Below the pieces are notes generated by a model, which was not told the origin of the DNA, did not search any database, and saw only the letters and a list, made by a program, of their open reading frames with translations. A DNA stretch of 64,000 bases from Methanothermobacter sp. CaT2 (GTDB taxonomy: Archaea; Methanobacteriota; Methanobacteria; Methanobacteriales; Methanothermobacteraceae): NCBI RefSeq assembly GCF_000828575.1, contig NZ_AP011952.1, forward strand, positions 1,331,001-1,395,000. The letters run 5' to 3'. The position numbers were made by a program, and so were the translations under genes. Positions within the stretch are counted from its first letter, which is position 1. The number at the start of each line of letters is the position of its first letter. Below, piece by piece: positions 16,018 through 27,087 of this stretch.

Positions 16018-18831
16018 TCATTCAAGGTATATGGCTGGCTTCAGGGGAACGGCATTCACAGCCTTGTTTTCAGGGTCATAGTCTGGTTTGCTGTGTATCA
16101 CAACCCTGGCTCCAACCTCTGATTCAATGTAATCAGATGCATCCATGAGTACGCTGTACTCGTCTATCACCGTAACCTCTGATTTACCAAGGTCCCTGAT
16201 GATCCTCCTTACAAATTCAGCAACCTCCTTCATGTTATCATGGACGCCCTCAGCTGAAACCCTTCCCATTATGGAGCCCATATCTAGTTTTCCTACCTCT
16301 GCTGCGACCCTTAGCACATCCCATTTCCATTTTGGTGAGGTGTATATGTGGACCCTCTCCGGGGTGGATCCAAGGATCTTCATGATTTCCTGAATGTCTC
16401 TAACGGTATTCTGGACCATCTCCTCTGCAACCTGCACATCCCTGCTCTCTGCATCATCTGAGAAGTCAGGCCATGGAGCTTCTGCTACAAAACCCTCACC
16501 ACCATACCTCTCCCACATCTCCTCAGCAGTGTAGGGTATGAATGGAGCCATGAGCCTTATCCAGGCGTGCAGAACGTTTGCAAGGACAGATTTAACCTCA
16601 TCATCAACTCTACCCTCAACACGCTTAAGGTAGTGGTCAACATCCTTTTTAAGGAGATAGAGTGCCTCCTGAACTGCCTTTCTTGTCTGGAATGATTCAA
16701 GGGCCCTTGTGGCTTCACGTATCCTCTGGTTCAGCTGACCCATCATCCACCTTCCAATGAAGCTTTCAGGTTCAGCTGGAGTAACCTCACTGAGGACTGG
16801 CCTACCATCCAGGATACCTGAGACCCTCTCTCCGAATTCCCTGAACCATTCAATCCTCCTGCGGGTCCCGATGACCTCACTCTCCCTCCAGTCAAAGTCC
16901 TGCCATGGCTCTGCTGAGGACATGAGGAAGAGCCGCACCACGTCTGCACCGTGCTTCTCGATGGCATCCCTCAGGAGTATGACGTTGCCCTTGGAGGATG
17001 ACATCTTGTTGCCCTCAAGAAGGCCCATACCAAAGACCACAGCCCCCCGGGGCCACCCTGACTCAGGGAATATGGCTGAGTGGTGGAATATATGGAATGT
17101 CAGGTGATTGCCTATGAGGTCCTTTGCAGAGAGCCTCCAGTCAAGGGGGTACCAGTACCGGAATTCCTCCCTGAGATCCTCAAAGGTTCCTGAATCATCT
17201 AGGAATATGGCATCAAAGAACTCATCGTCCATCTCCCCGGCATCCATCTCCCTGAGGCGGTGTGCGATGGTGTAATATGCCATGTAGATTGTTGAGTCTG
17301 TGAGGGGTTCGATGATCCACCTCTCATCCCAGGGCAGCCTTGTTCCAAGGCCTATCCTCCTTGAACATGCCCAGTCATTGAGCCAGTCGATGTAGTATTC
17401 AAAGTTGGCCCGGACCTCCTCGGGTATTATCTTCATGCCATCGAGGCACCTGTGGGCGAGGTCCTTCCAGGCGTCATCAGAGTACTTCATGAACCACTGG
17501 TCCTCCATGACCCTCACAACGCACCTGCCACCGCAGCGGCATATAACAGGTCGCTCAGCGAATTCATACATCTCATCTGCAAGGCCCTGGTCCTTCAGTT
17601 CATCAGCGATGACCTCACGGGCCTCAGAGACCTTCATACCACCATAGACAGGGATGTGGCTGCTCATAACACCCCTCGCATGCTCGATCTTGTATAGCTC
17701 CCCGGTGGCATCCTCAAGGCGGGGGTCCTCCTGGTTTCTGACACCAAATTTCTCTATAACCTCGGCCGCCGGGAACTCACCGTAGCCATCCACTGCTATG
17801 ACATTCACGGGCTCAATATCAGCAACCACATCCTCAAGACCGTACCTTTCAAGGAGTTCATGGTCTGTCCTGAGGTCCTCAAGGGCTATGAAGTCTGCAG
17901 GGGCATGTGCAGGGACAGAGAACACAACACCTGTGGCATATTCAGGGTCAACGAAGGAAGCCGGGAGTATGGGGTGTTCCTGGCCCGTCACAGGATTCTC
18001 CACGCACATCCCTATCAGGTCCCCGGGGTTGACGTCACCGGAAACCTTGAGGTCCAGTTTCTGGTGTGAAAGATTATCCACGGCAGCCCTGCTTATTATC
18101 CACTCCTCACCACCTGTTTCAACCCTCACATAATCCTCATCAGGGTTCAGCCAGAGGTTGGTGGCCCCATAGATTGTCTCGGGCCTGAAGGTGGCTGCGA
18201 CCAGGTATGAGTCTCCAAGTTTGAATTTGAGGAGTGTGAGCTGGTTTATGGCAACCCCCTCACCCTCAAGGAGGTCATGGTCACCCACAGGGTTTTCACA
18301 TTCAGGGCAGTACTTAACAGGATGGGCGCCCTTCCTTACGAGGCCAAGGTCCCTCAGCTTCCTTATCTGCCACTGTATGAACCTGCTGTAGGTGGGATCC
18401 GTGGTTTTGAATTCACGCCTCCAGTCGATGGAGTAGCCCATATCCTCCATAACAGACCGGTATTCCCTGCTGAAGTATTCAACTATGTACTCAGGGTCAC
18501 TGAAACGTTCAAGCTCATCCTCGGGGACCCTGTGGACCTCCCTGTAGATTTTGAGGGTCCAGGGATCCTTCCTCTGAATCCTCCGCGCTATCCCTATGAC
18601 AGGGGCCCCTGTGACATGCCAGGCCATGGGAAACAGGACGTTGTAGCCCTGCATCCTCTTGAACCGTGCATAGACATCAGGGACAGTGTAGGTCCTCCCG
18701 TGTCCTATGTGCATCGCACCACTGGGGTAGGGGTAAGCGACTGTGAGGAATATCTTTTCTCTGTCATCAGGGTCAGCCTGAAATATGCCAGCATCTCTCC
18801 ATCTATCACGCCATTTTCTTTCAATATCCAC
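16018..18831 (-). CDS. leuS: leucine--tRNA ligase (archaeal type)
   Basis: About 937 residues, class I synthetase. The HIGH motif appears as G-A-M-H-I-G-H-G-R near residue 40, the CP1 editing domain includes [11 protein letters not shown] near 210, and the KMSKS loop is K-M-S-S-S-K-G-N. The anticodon-binding and C-terminal domains follow. The start is taken as GTG 18831 (V-D-I-E-R-K-W), preceded by GGTGA; ATG 18867/18864 would overlap cutA. It is the last gene of nadE-cutA-leuS, and its 3' end faces the 59-bp repeat array, whose minus strand is rich in CTCTTTTCTC. Confidence 0.97.
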   Translation of the reverse strand: MDIERKWRDRWRDAGIFQADPDDREKIFLTVAYPYPSGAMHIGHGRTYTVPDVYARFKRMQGYNVLFPMAWHVTGAPVIGIARRIQRKDPWTLKIYREVHRVPEDELERFSDPEYIVEYFSREYRSVMEDMGYSIDWRREFKTTDPTYSRFIQWQIRKLRDLGLVRKGAHPVKYCPECENPVGDHDLLEGEGVAINQLTLLKFKLGDSYLVAATFRPETIYGATNLWLNPDEDYVRVETGGEEWIISRAAVDNLSHQKLDLKVSGDVNPGDLIGMCVENPVTGQEHPILPASFVDPEYATGVVFSVPAHAPADFIALEDLRTDHELLERYGLEDVVADIEPVNVIAVDGYGEFPAAEVIEKFGVRNQEDPRLEDATGELYKIEHARGVMSSHIPVYGGMKVSEAREVIADELKDQGLADEMYEFAERPVICRCGGRCVVRVMEDQWFMKYSDDAWKDLAHRCLDGMKIIPEEVRANFEYYIDWLNDWACSRRIGLGTRLPWDERWIIEPLTDSTIYMAYYTIAHRLREMDAGEMDDEFFDAIFLDDSGTFEDLREEFRYWYPLDWRLSAKDLIGNHLTFHIFHHSAIFPESGWPRGAVVFGMGLLEGNKMSSSKGNVILLRDAIEKHGADVVRLFLMSSAEPWQDFDWRESEVIGTRRRIEWFREFGERVSGILDGRPVLSEVTPAEPESFIGRWMMGQLNQRIREATRALESFQTRKAVQEALYLLKKDVDHYLKRVEGRVDDEVKSVLANVLHAWIRLMAPFIPYTAEEMWERYGGEGFVAEAPWPDFSDDAESRDVQVAEEMVQNTVRDIQEIMKILGSTPERVHIYTSPKWKWDVLRVAAEVGKLDMGSIMGRVSAEGVHDNMKEVAEFVRRIIRDLGKSEVTVIDEYSVLMDASDYIESEVGARVVIHSKPDYDPENKAVNAVPLKPAIYLE

Positions 18832-18844
18832 TGAATCACCGCCA

Positions 18845-19162
18845 TCATGGCCTTTTAACTTCATCATCTAACCATTCAAGGTAATCACGAGATCCCCCGG
18901 TTATGGGAATTGATATTATGCATGGATTATCATAACTATGTAGTTCCCTGACTCTTTTAATTATTTGCGGGGTCAGTTCATGGGACGTTTTAACAATGAG
19001 GGCTGACTCTTCATCCTCCTCCATGCTTCCCTCCCAGTGATAGATGGACCTTATGGAGGGGATTATATTAACACAGGCAGCGAGTCTCTCCTCAACAAGT
19101 TTACGTCCGATGGATGCTGATTCATCCACTGAGGATGCTGTTATGTAGATCAGTGTGAACAC
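18845..19162 (-). CDS. cutA: divalent-cation tolerance protein CutA
   Basis: A 105-residue protein of the trimeric, PII-like CutA family, linked to copper tolerance in bacteria. Family motifs: [12 protein letters not shown] near 22-33, S-I-Y-H-W-E-G near 38-44 and the C-terminal Y-L-E-W-L. It starts at GTG 19162, behind GGAGGTGAT that lies inside the end of nadE; the genes overlap by 13 bases. It ends 13 bases before the leuS start. Cytoplasmic; the exact archaeal role is not settled. Confidence 0.93.
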
Positions 19163-19950
19163 TCCATCACCTCCCAGATATCCGGGACCTCAGGGGGTTT
19201 CAGTTTATGCTCCGATCCCTTAACCATACTGGCAATCCTTTCAACCTCTGAGGGTGGCAGTGATAGGGTGGATGCGACCTCCTCCACCGGGAGCTTCCTG
19301 TCAACCAGGAGGCAGAGGAGTTCATCCAGTAGATCGTACTTCATGCCGAGTTCCTCCTCATCGGTCTGGCCGTGCCAGAGGCCGGCTGTGGGAGGTTTTT
19401 TTATTATCTCAGGGGGAACACCCAGCCTCCCCGCAAGTTCACGGACCTGTCCCTTGTACAGTCCTCCGATGGGTAGCATATCAACTCCACCATCACCGTA
19501 CTTGGTGAAGTAACCCAGAAGTAGCTCGGTCCGGTTACCGGTACCTGCCACGAGCCGGTTCAGGGAGTTGGCATGGTAGTAGAGGATCACCATGCGGGCC
19601 CTTGGTTTAAGGTTTGCCAGTGCCAGTTCATTCGCATTGTGGCTGCAGAGCCCAGTGAGGGATTCTATGATGGGGTCAATGTCTATGGTTTCACTCTCAA
19701 TTCCAAGTTCATCTGCAACGGTCCTGGCATGTCTCAGATCATCCCTGGGGGTAGTACTGGATGGCATGATTAGCCCGAGGACCCTGTCAGGTCCCAGAGC
19801 ATTAACTGCAAGGTATGCTACTGTGCTTGAGTCCACACCACCACTGAGCCCCAGCACCACACCGCTGGCTCCACTCTCAGCCACCTTCTGCCTTATGAAA
19901 TCCTCTATTACCGATACCACTTCAGAACAAAGCCCGGGAACACACTTCAT
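19150..19950 (-). CDS. nadE: NH3-dependent NAD+ synthetase
   Basis: About 266 residues with the N-type ATP pyrophosphatase loop L-S-G-G-V-D-S-S-T near residue 36. [19 protein letters not shown] near 137-155 and K-P-P-T-A-G-L-W near 187 bind NaAD and Mg-ATP. No glutaminase domain, so it uses free ammonia to amidate nicotinic acid adenine dinucleotide. The ATG at 19950 is preferred to the TTG at 19974. TATA-like TTATATAA lies near 20000-20010, in the gap shared with divergent get3. First gene of nadE-cutA-leuS. Confidence 0.95.
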
Positions 19951-20065
19951 GGAACCACTCTCATCAAACAGCAATGGTTAAAAGTAAGTAGGGTATATTT
20001 TATATAACTATCAAAAGAGGTAGAAAAACTTATATCAGTGATGCTGATCTTGGATCGATGATTAA

Positions 20066-21058
<993 letters not shown>

Positions 21059-21383
21059 ATCCCTTAAATTTTTTATGATCAGTACATTGAGCACCTGATT
21101 TTTCCTCTTTTTACCACCTTTAAGGCCACTGTATTATAGAATCACCATCTTTTATTAAAAAATTTTCCATCTCAGATGTCATTATTTCAATTTATATCAT
21201 ATTTAAGACCTTTAAATCTTAATATGGAATTTAAATGGGAGTATATCAAATTTTAAAATAATTTTTGACTTCTTAATGTATTTTAGGATGCTGGGGGCTC
21301 CTAATTTTTTCAAAGAAAAAAATGCCAAAATTTATAATATTCATTCAAATTACTTAACAATATATTAATGTTAGGTGAGCACT
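21059..21383 (+). promoter_or_regulatory. AT-rich get3-hmdII intergenic region: terminator, inverted repeat, hmdII promoter
   Basis: T-rich runs at 21066-21118 probably end the get3 transcript. A near-perfect inverted repeat, CATATTTAAGA (21198-21208) and TCTTAATATG (21217-21226) around an 8-base centre, lies about 105 bp before the hmdII TATA box TTTATAATA at 21331-21339. AGGTGA at 21373-21378 is the ribosome site. No ORF of note is seen. Confidence 0.5.
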
Positions 21384-22409
21384 ATGAAAGTTGCAGTTTA
21401 TGGCGCGGGTAACCAGAAACTTTATGTGGACCAGCTGAACTTGCCTGAAAAATATGGGGGTGAGGCACCCTACGGTGGAAGCAGAATGGCAATTGAATTT
21501 GCAGAGGCCGGACATGACGTTGTACTGGCAGAACCAGCAAGGGATATGCTGGATGATGCACACTGGAAGGTGGTTGAGGATGCAGGGGTCACAGTAACAG
21601 ACAACGATGCAGAGGCAGCCAGTGAGGCTGAAATAGCAGTACTCTTCACACCCTTCGGTAAGAAGACCTTTGAGATAGCAAAGAACATAACAAATCACCT
21701 GCCAGAGGGGGCTGTCATAGCAAACACCTGTACGGTCTCACCTGTGGTACTCTACTACGTACTTGAAAGGGAGCTTAGAAGGGATCGTAAGGACCTGGGT
21801 ATAGCATCAATGCACCCTGCAGCCGTCCCTGGTACACCACAGCACGGCCACTATGTCATAGGGGGTCACTCAAGCAGTGAACTTGACATAGCAACAGATG
21901 AACAGATATCAAGATGCGTTGAACTCGCTGAAAGCTGCGGTAAGGTAGCCTATGTTGTACCAGCCGACGTATCAAGTGCAGTTGCAGATATGGGGTCACT
22001 TGTTACAGCGGTCACACTTTCAGGTGTCCTTGACTACTACTATGTGGGTACACAGATAATCAGGGCCCCCAAGGAGATGGTTGAAAAGCAGATCCTCATG
22101 ACACTCCAGACCATAGCTTCACTCGTTGAAACCTCAGGTGTTAATGGAATGCTCAAGGCCATGAACCCTGAACTCCTTGTGAGGAGCGCTAAATCAATGC
22201 ACCTCCTTGAGGAGCAGGAGGAACTGGATGCAGCACTCAACACCCTATCAGACCTTGATGATGAGGTAAATAAATGGATAGAGAAGGGTGAGATCAGGCA
22301 CACGGATCTGGTTGCTGCACAGGCCCTTGCAAAGGAGATAAAGAACCTCATGGGTGGAAAGGCTGCCGAGGGTACAATAAGGCGCTGCATGAGGAAGATG
22401 TTTGAATAA
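21384..22409 (+). CDS. hmdII: HmdII, paralogue of H2-forming methylene-H4MPT dehydrogenase ([Fe]-hydrogenase)
   Basis: About 341 residues. N-terminal Rossmann-like domain starts V-A-V-Y-G-A-G-N; the Cys116 context A-N-T-C-T-V-S-P matches the iron-ligating Cys region of Hmd, and the C-terminal helical dimerisation domain is present. The histidine near residue 14 needed for H2 activation in Hmd is not there (N-Q-K-L-Y-V occupies the site). HmdII proteins bind the FeGP cofactor but are reported not to act as the normal dehydrogenase; a regulatory role has been proposed. ATG 21384 is chosen because AGGTGAG overlaps the GTG at 21375. Poly-T runs after 22410 likely terminate it. Confidence 0.88.
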   Translation: MKVAVYGAGNQKLYVDQLNLPEKYGGEAPYGGSRMAIEFAEAGHDVVLAEPARDMLDDAHWKVVEDAGVTVTDNDAEAASEAEIAVLFTPFGKKTFEIAKNITNHLPEGAVIANTCTVSPVVLYYVLERELRRDRKDLGIASMHPAAVPGTPQHGHYVIGGHSSSELDIATDEQISRCVELAESCGKVAYVVPADVSSAVADMGSLVTAVTLSGVLDYYYVGTQIIRAPKEMVEKQILMTLQTIASLVETSGVNGMLKAMNPELLVRSAKSMHLLEEQEELDAALNTLSDLDDEVNKWIEKGEIRHTDLVAAQALAKEIKNLMGGKAAEGTIRRCMRKMFE

Positions 22410-22410
22410 T

Positions 22411-22450
22411 AATTTTTCCTTATCTTATTTTGTGCAACAAATTTTTTTGA
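22411..22450 (+). terminator. T-rich terminator after hmdII
   Basis: TAATTTTTCCTTATC followed by AAATTTTTTTGAG directly after the hmdII stop; archaeal terminators are typically such T-runs. On the other strand, the end of the surface protein gene is followed by a similar T-rich stretch (22548-22536). Confidence 0.4.
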
Positions 22451-22550
22451 GACCAATTCGGCAGCTGATTTTTGCAATGATTTGATGTTATCCAGAATAA
22501 GTTTTTAGTAGAAGCTCTGAATCGATGTTTTAATCCAAAAAATAAAAAGA

Positions 22551-25500
22551 TCAGGTGACGGTTATTCTCATATTAACCGCCCTGAAGGTCTTTTTTATGT
22601 ACACGTACCTGTAACCCCTTATGGTGTTGCTGTAGTTGAGCGTTGCTGATAGTGTGTCGGCTCTGAAGGTCTCTGAGAGTTTTATGGTCCTGGTGTACCT
22701 GCTCGGGTTGTAGATCTTCCTCGTTGTCACTATACTTGCATCGTATGGGTAGTATCCGATGGTTGCTGAGTAGCTTCTGCCGGGTTTCAGTGTGAACTTG
22801 AATGTCCGGTATCCAAGTTTTGCACCGGTTGATGAATAAACCGTCACATAGTATGTCACTGTGGTGGTGTACTTTCCTGTATTTCTGAATGTGAAGGAGT
22901 ATTTTCTTCTGGCCGGGTTAACGTATACTGTGCTGTTCCTGAGGTTACCCAGACTGAAGGTGTAGACACCGGGTCCGGATAGGTACTGCTGGAAGTTTAT
23001 GTTTCCTCTCTCCCCGGGTCCGAGTCTGATGGTTTCGTTCCTTATGAGTGACCCGTTTAGGTAGAATGGTATGCTGAATTCCCCTTCAAGGTCACCACTG
23101 TTTTCAATCTCTGCACTGACATTTGCGTTCACTGACCCCACAGCGCTTCCCGGTGTAACACTGAATGATCTTATCTCAAGTGTGGCTGGTTTCAGTGCGT
23201 TCACATTGATGCCTGGCGGATTATCTATCCACACCGTGTGGTTGCCCCTCTGCGTTATATTGTATGTGAATGACACTGTGACATCCCCACCGGCAGGCAC
23301 GTTAACGGTCCTGTTCTGGACATTCACACCGTCAATGTAGAGCCTTGCGGTGTAGTTACCGGCAATGTCTCCGATGTTTGTCACCCTTACAGATGCATTG
23401 ACTCTGAGGGGTATGACTCCGGTGGATGGTGAAACAGTTAGACTGTCAACAATGAAGGTTGCGGGTCTTAGAACCCTCACTGTGACCGGGGAAAGGGAAT
23501 TGACAGTCACCTGGTGCTCACCTGGTTCACTGATATCCGCTGTGAAGCTAACAAGCACTGAACCCGGACCTGTGACCCTAACGGTCCTGTTCTGGACATT
23601 CACACCGTCAATGTAGAGCCCTGCAGTGTAGTTTCCAGACCCCTCCTCAGTGGTGCTTACAAGGGCCGTGACTATTATCCTGTGTGGTGAAACACCGGTG
23701 AGTGGTGTGGCACTGAGGTTTGAGATTGCAGGTTCACTGAGTACCCTCACATCAAGTGGGGTTAGAGATCCTATTCCAGCCAGGTATATTCCGGGATTGT
23801 CTATGGTGTGATTAAATGCCACCTGGACGCTTCTACCGGCCCCAACTGTAACATTCTTCTCATCCACAGCCAGACCGTTGATGTAGAGGACTGCAGTGTA
23901 ATTCCCGTCAACCTCGCCGGTGTTCCTGGCAGTAGCAGTGGCTGTTATGGTAAGAGGGCTGAAACCTGAGGATGGTGTCACGCGCAGATCTGAGAGGGTT
24001 ATGCTGGCAGGTCTAAGGACACGCACGATTTTACTGAACTCATTGATTCCCACAGTATGGTTTCCAGGGGTTAGAAGTGTCCCCATGGCGATCTCCCTTG
24101 TTTCGCCCGGACTGAGACTCACAATGTTCTCCTGCACGACCACACCATCAACCATTAGCCTTGCAGTGAAACCTATAACCAGGTCGTGGGGATTTGTCAC
24201 GTTCAGGGACGCCCTTACACTTAATGGGGCCGGGCCTGTCACAGGCGTGACATTGAACCCTGTGATCGTTGGATCAGGCTCAAGGACCCTGATAGTCACA
24301 TCAGTGCCTGAGTTCAAACGCAGACGGTATTCGCCTGGAAAGGTGAGCTCCTTTCTGAATGAAACCAGCACCGAACTCTTACCAGGGACACTGACGGTTC
24401 TGGTTTCCCAGGCTACATCATCAAGGTAGAGCGTCACTGCGAAATCACCTGCTAGGTCACCGTTGTTCCTTACTATTGCAGTGACAGTCACGTTGAGTGG
24501 TGATTTGCCCTCCACCGGCGAAACTGTAACATTGGATAGTGTGAAGTTGGCCTCACTGAGGACCCTGACGGTTCCTGAGACATTATTGTTGAGTGATATC
24601 GTGTAGAATCCTCTATCAGGAAGGAGTATGCTGGTGCTGAAGGGTACCGTGCTTTCACCTGGAATATTGAGGACCTCCGTGTGATCGGGAACACCGTTGA
24701 CGTATATGGTGGCTGTGTAACTCCTTGGATTTGAATCGATATTGGTGATCATGGCGCTGACCGTAACCGTCAGTGGTGCTGCTCCGCTCTGGGGTGTCAG
24801 TGTGAAGTTTTCTATGTAGAACTTCTCCCCCTCCATGACATAGACCAGCTCGGGTTCAAGGTCGTTTATGGTGATCTCATATAGGCCTGCTGCAAGGGTC
24901 CTGTTGAAGGATACGGTGGTCCTGCTGCTGGCGTTCACCGTGACATCCCTGCTGTCAACGAGCACCCCGTCAATGTAAAGTTCTGCTGTGTAGCTGTCTG
25001 GAAGGTCGCCGTAGTTTACAAGGTCAGCTGTCACATTCACCTTCAGGGGCTCCTGGCCACCTGATGGTGTCACCCGGAGGTTCTCAGGGATTATCAGAGG
25101 CCCGAGGAATACCCTCACAGTTGCTGGTGGGAAGTTGTTCACACCCACAGAATATGCCCTGCTGTTTCTCAGGGTGTATTCAAACTCGAAGGGCACTGTT
25201 TCCAGTGAACCAACCTCGACCCACTTTCCAGCGGTCCTGTAACCGTTTATGTAGAGGTCAAGTCTGTACCACCCTGTGGAATCACCGTAGTTGGTTATGT
25301 TACCTGTAAGGGTTACTGTGAGGGGTCCTGTCCCGTTGAGGGGCGTCACGCTGATGTTGCTTATTATGAATGGCGTGAATCTTGTAAGGAAACCATCTGA
25401 AAGTCCTGTGAGATTCTTTTTGCAGGCATCTGGAGTTACCGTGAAATTTGAGGACCAGGTTTTCCCTGCAACATAGATGTTCTGGTACCTGTCAACCGCC

Positions 25501-26777
25501 ACACCATAGCCCTGGTCAGCCTCAATGCCCCCCAGGTAGGAGCTGTAGAGGACGCCTTTCGGGATGCTGAATTTCATAACGAAGGCATCCACACCACTTA
25601 AGGAACTGTCGTATGCTCCGGGTGTTAAGGGGAAGTTATCTGATCCTGTCCAACCTGTGAGGTAGAGGTTTCCAAGGATGTCCTGTGTGATATCGTTTAT
25701 TGAGTCGTCTCCGCGACCACCGAGGTAGGTTGAGTATTCCACTGAGTAGTCATTGAATACCATGATGAAACCGTCACTGGAGCCGTTCCTTATTTTCTGG
25801 TAGGCGTTTAATGTCACAGGGAAGTCAGATGAATTGGTTTTACCTGCGAGGTAAATCCTGGAGTCCCGGGATATAATTGAATAACAGAAATCCGGTCCTG
25901 AACCTCCAAGGTAGGTTGAATAATCACAATTCAGGTCTGGAGTGAATCTTGATAGAAATATATCGGTGGTTCCCCTTTTATCACCGGATATGGCATCAAA
26001 TGTCACTGGAAAGTCATCTGAGTAGGTGTATCCCGTAATGTATATGTTACCTGCATAGTCAATGGCGATCCCCTGGCAGTAGTCGTCCCATGATCCCCCA
26101 AAGTATCTTAGATTGACAGGATTGAGGTCCTGGTCGAACCTGGCAAGAAATGCATCGTATCCACCATGATAGGTCCAGTCTGTCAGTGGAGTTGCGTTTG
26201 GGTTGGTCCCCGGCACTATAACTGTACCCCCACCCAGCTCGGATACATTGAGGACGGTTGAAATCGTGTAGCCACTGACGTAAATGTTGCCCTCATAATC
26301 GATGGCAAGGCCCTTTGCAACGTCATAGCCTGAGCCGCCAATGTATACCCTCTTAACTTCTTTGCCTGAGGGGTCTATTTTTGATATGAAGGCATCCGCA
26401 ACCTTCAGACCGTCATGGTTTATCTCGCCCACAACGTAGGCGTATCCATCTCCATCTGCAACTATTCTGTGGCCCCAGTCGTCTCCTGATGTGTCAGTTA
26501 ATATTGTATGGTATATGACTTCTCTTGTCACGTTAAATTTGGTGACGAATACATCCTTGGATCCGTTTACATGTGTAGATCCGGTCACATAGATGTACCC
26601 TGAGTCGTCCACATAGACGTCACGTGCCTCATCAACGACTTTGTCACCAAGGTAGGTTGAATAGTCCACTGTATAGTTTGATTCTGCAGCTACTGTACCC
26701 TGCAGTATCAGTAGGAGGAATATGGTGCAAAACAGAATAGAAAACCTTTTATATAGGTCTATTTTATCACCTCCCAA
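22551..26777 (-). CDS. large secreted surface protein: seven SBBP propeller repeats plus nine CARDB-like domains
   Basis: Up to 1,408 codons. An N-terminal signal peptide (basic start, hydrophobic F-S-I-L-F-C-T-I-F-L-L-L-I-L, cleavage near V-A-A-E) is followed by about 430 residues with seven repeats of the Y-S-T-Y-L-G-G type, which suits a seven-bladed beta-propeller. Then come nine immunoglobulin-like (CARDB) units of about 85-92 residues, each opening with V-T-P-x-x-G-x-x-P-L, and a Tyr/Thr/Lys/Arg-rich C-terminal domain. Many N-x-S/T sites fit glycosylation. No C-terminal membrane anchor is seen. The TTG start at 26777 is doubtful because GGGAGGTGAT lies just inside the gene. It probably acts in the cell envelope, in adhesion or as a surface layer. 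Confidence 0.85.
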   Translation of the reverse strand: MGGDKIDLYKRFSILFCTIFLLLILQGTVAAESNYTVDYSTYLGDKVVDEARDVYVDDSGYIYVTGSTHVNGSKDVFVTKFNVTREVIYHTILTDTSGDDWGHRIVADGDGYAYVVGEINHDGLKVADAFISKIDPSGKEVKRVYIGGSGYDVAKGLAIDYEGNIYVSGYTISTVLNVSELGGGTVIVPGTNPNATPLTDWTYHGGYDAFLARFDQDLNPVNLRYFGGSWDDYCQGIAIDYAGNIYITGYTYSDDFPVTFDAISGDKRGTTDIFLSRFTPDLNCDYSTYLGGSGPDFCYSIISRDSRIYLAGKTNSSDFPVTLNAYQKIRNGSSDGFIMVFNDYSVEYSTYLGGRGDDSINDITQDILGNLYLTGWTGSDNFPLTPGAYDSSLSGVDAFVMKFSIPKGVLYSSYLGGIEADQGYGVAVDRYQNIYVAGKTWSSNFTVTPDACKKNLTGLSDGFLTRFTPFIISNISVTPLNGTGPLTVTLTGNITNYGDSTGWYRLDLYINGYRTAGKWVEVGSLETVPFEFEYTLRNSRAYSVGVNNFPPATVRVFLGPLIIPENLRVTPSGGQEPLKVNVTADLVNYGDLPDSYTAELYIDGVLVDSRDVTVNASSRTTVSFNRTLAAGLYEITINDLEPELVYVMEGEKFYIENFTLTPQSGAAPLTVTVSAMITNIDSNPRSYTATIYVNGVPDHTEVLNIPGESTVPFSTSILLPDRGFYTISLNNNVSGTVRVLSEANFTLSNVTVSPVEGKSPLNVTVTAIVRNNGDLAGDFAVTLYLDDVAWETRTVSVPGKSSVLVSFRKELTFPGEYRLRLNSGTDVTIRVLEPDPTITGFNVTPVTGPAPLSVRASLNVTNPHDLVIGFTARLMVDGVVVQENIVSLSPGETREIAMGTLLTPGNHTVGINEFSKIVRVLRPASITLSDLRVTPSSGFSPLTITATATARNTGEVDGNYTAVLYINGLAVDEKNVTVGAGRSVQVAFNHTIDNPGIYLAGIGSLTPLDVRVLSEPAISNLSATPLTGVSPHRIIVTALVSTTEEGSGNYTAGLYIDGVNVQNRTVRVTGPGSVLVSFTADISEPGEHQVTVNSLSPVTVRVLRPATFIVDSLTVSPSTGVIPLRVNASVRVTNIGDIAGNYTARLYIDGVNVQNRTVNVPAGGDVTVSFTYNITQRGNHTVWIDNPPGINVNALKPATLEIRSFSVTPGSAVGSVNANVSAEIENSGDLEGEFSIPFYLNGSLIRNETIRLGPGERGNINFQQYLSGPGVYTFSLGNLRNSTVYVNPARRKYSFTFRNTGKYTTTVTYYVTVYSSTGAKLGYRTFKFTLKPGRSYSATIGYYPYDASIVTTRKIYNPSRYTRTIKLSETFRADTLSATLNYSNTIRGYRYVYIKKTFRAVNMRITVT
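23303..23620 (-). repeat. 42-base identical segment shared by two adjacent CARDB units
   Basis: Bases 23303-23344 and 23579-23620 are identical, 276 bp (92 codons) apart, and encode Y-I-D-G-V-N-V-Q-N-R-T-V in both units. The other units encode the same fold with much less DNA identity, so this pair reflects recent duplication or gene conversion. Confidence 0.9.
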
Positions 26778-27087
26778 AGGTGAACTTTATTCTCACAGTT
26801 ATAATGAATATAATTTACGGTTTGATCTTGAAATTAAGAAATTATGTTTACACTTCAAAAAAATAAACCAGGTGTTTTCATGAAGTTATACAATAAGAGG
26901 GACAATCTAAAAAGGATTTTTATTAATAGAGGAGTATTCAGTATTAATCGGCCTCAGAAACCATCCAGAGCATCAGCAGCTGAAAATTCGTTATATACAA
27001 TCACGGCTCCGGTGGCAGAGTATTTCAGCTGACGTGTCGTTTTCAGGATATCAGAGAAGGGGATGGAATTAGAGGTAAATGAATGAT
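26778..27087. other. gene-free AT-rich region between surface protein and cbiE
   Basis: It holds the leftward promoter of the surface protein (AT-rich TATA-like stretches near 26800-26815) and the downstream end of cbiE. A 62-codon rightward ORF at 26844-27032 lacks a ribosome site and has codon use unlike neighbouring genes, so I do not call it. No RNA structure is evident. Confidence 0.4.

Noticed and set aside
26844-27032. 62-codon ORF between the surface protein and cbiE
   Set aside because: No ribosome site, AT-driven composition, no recognisable features.
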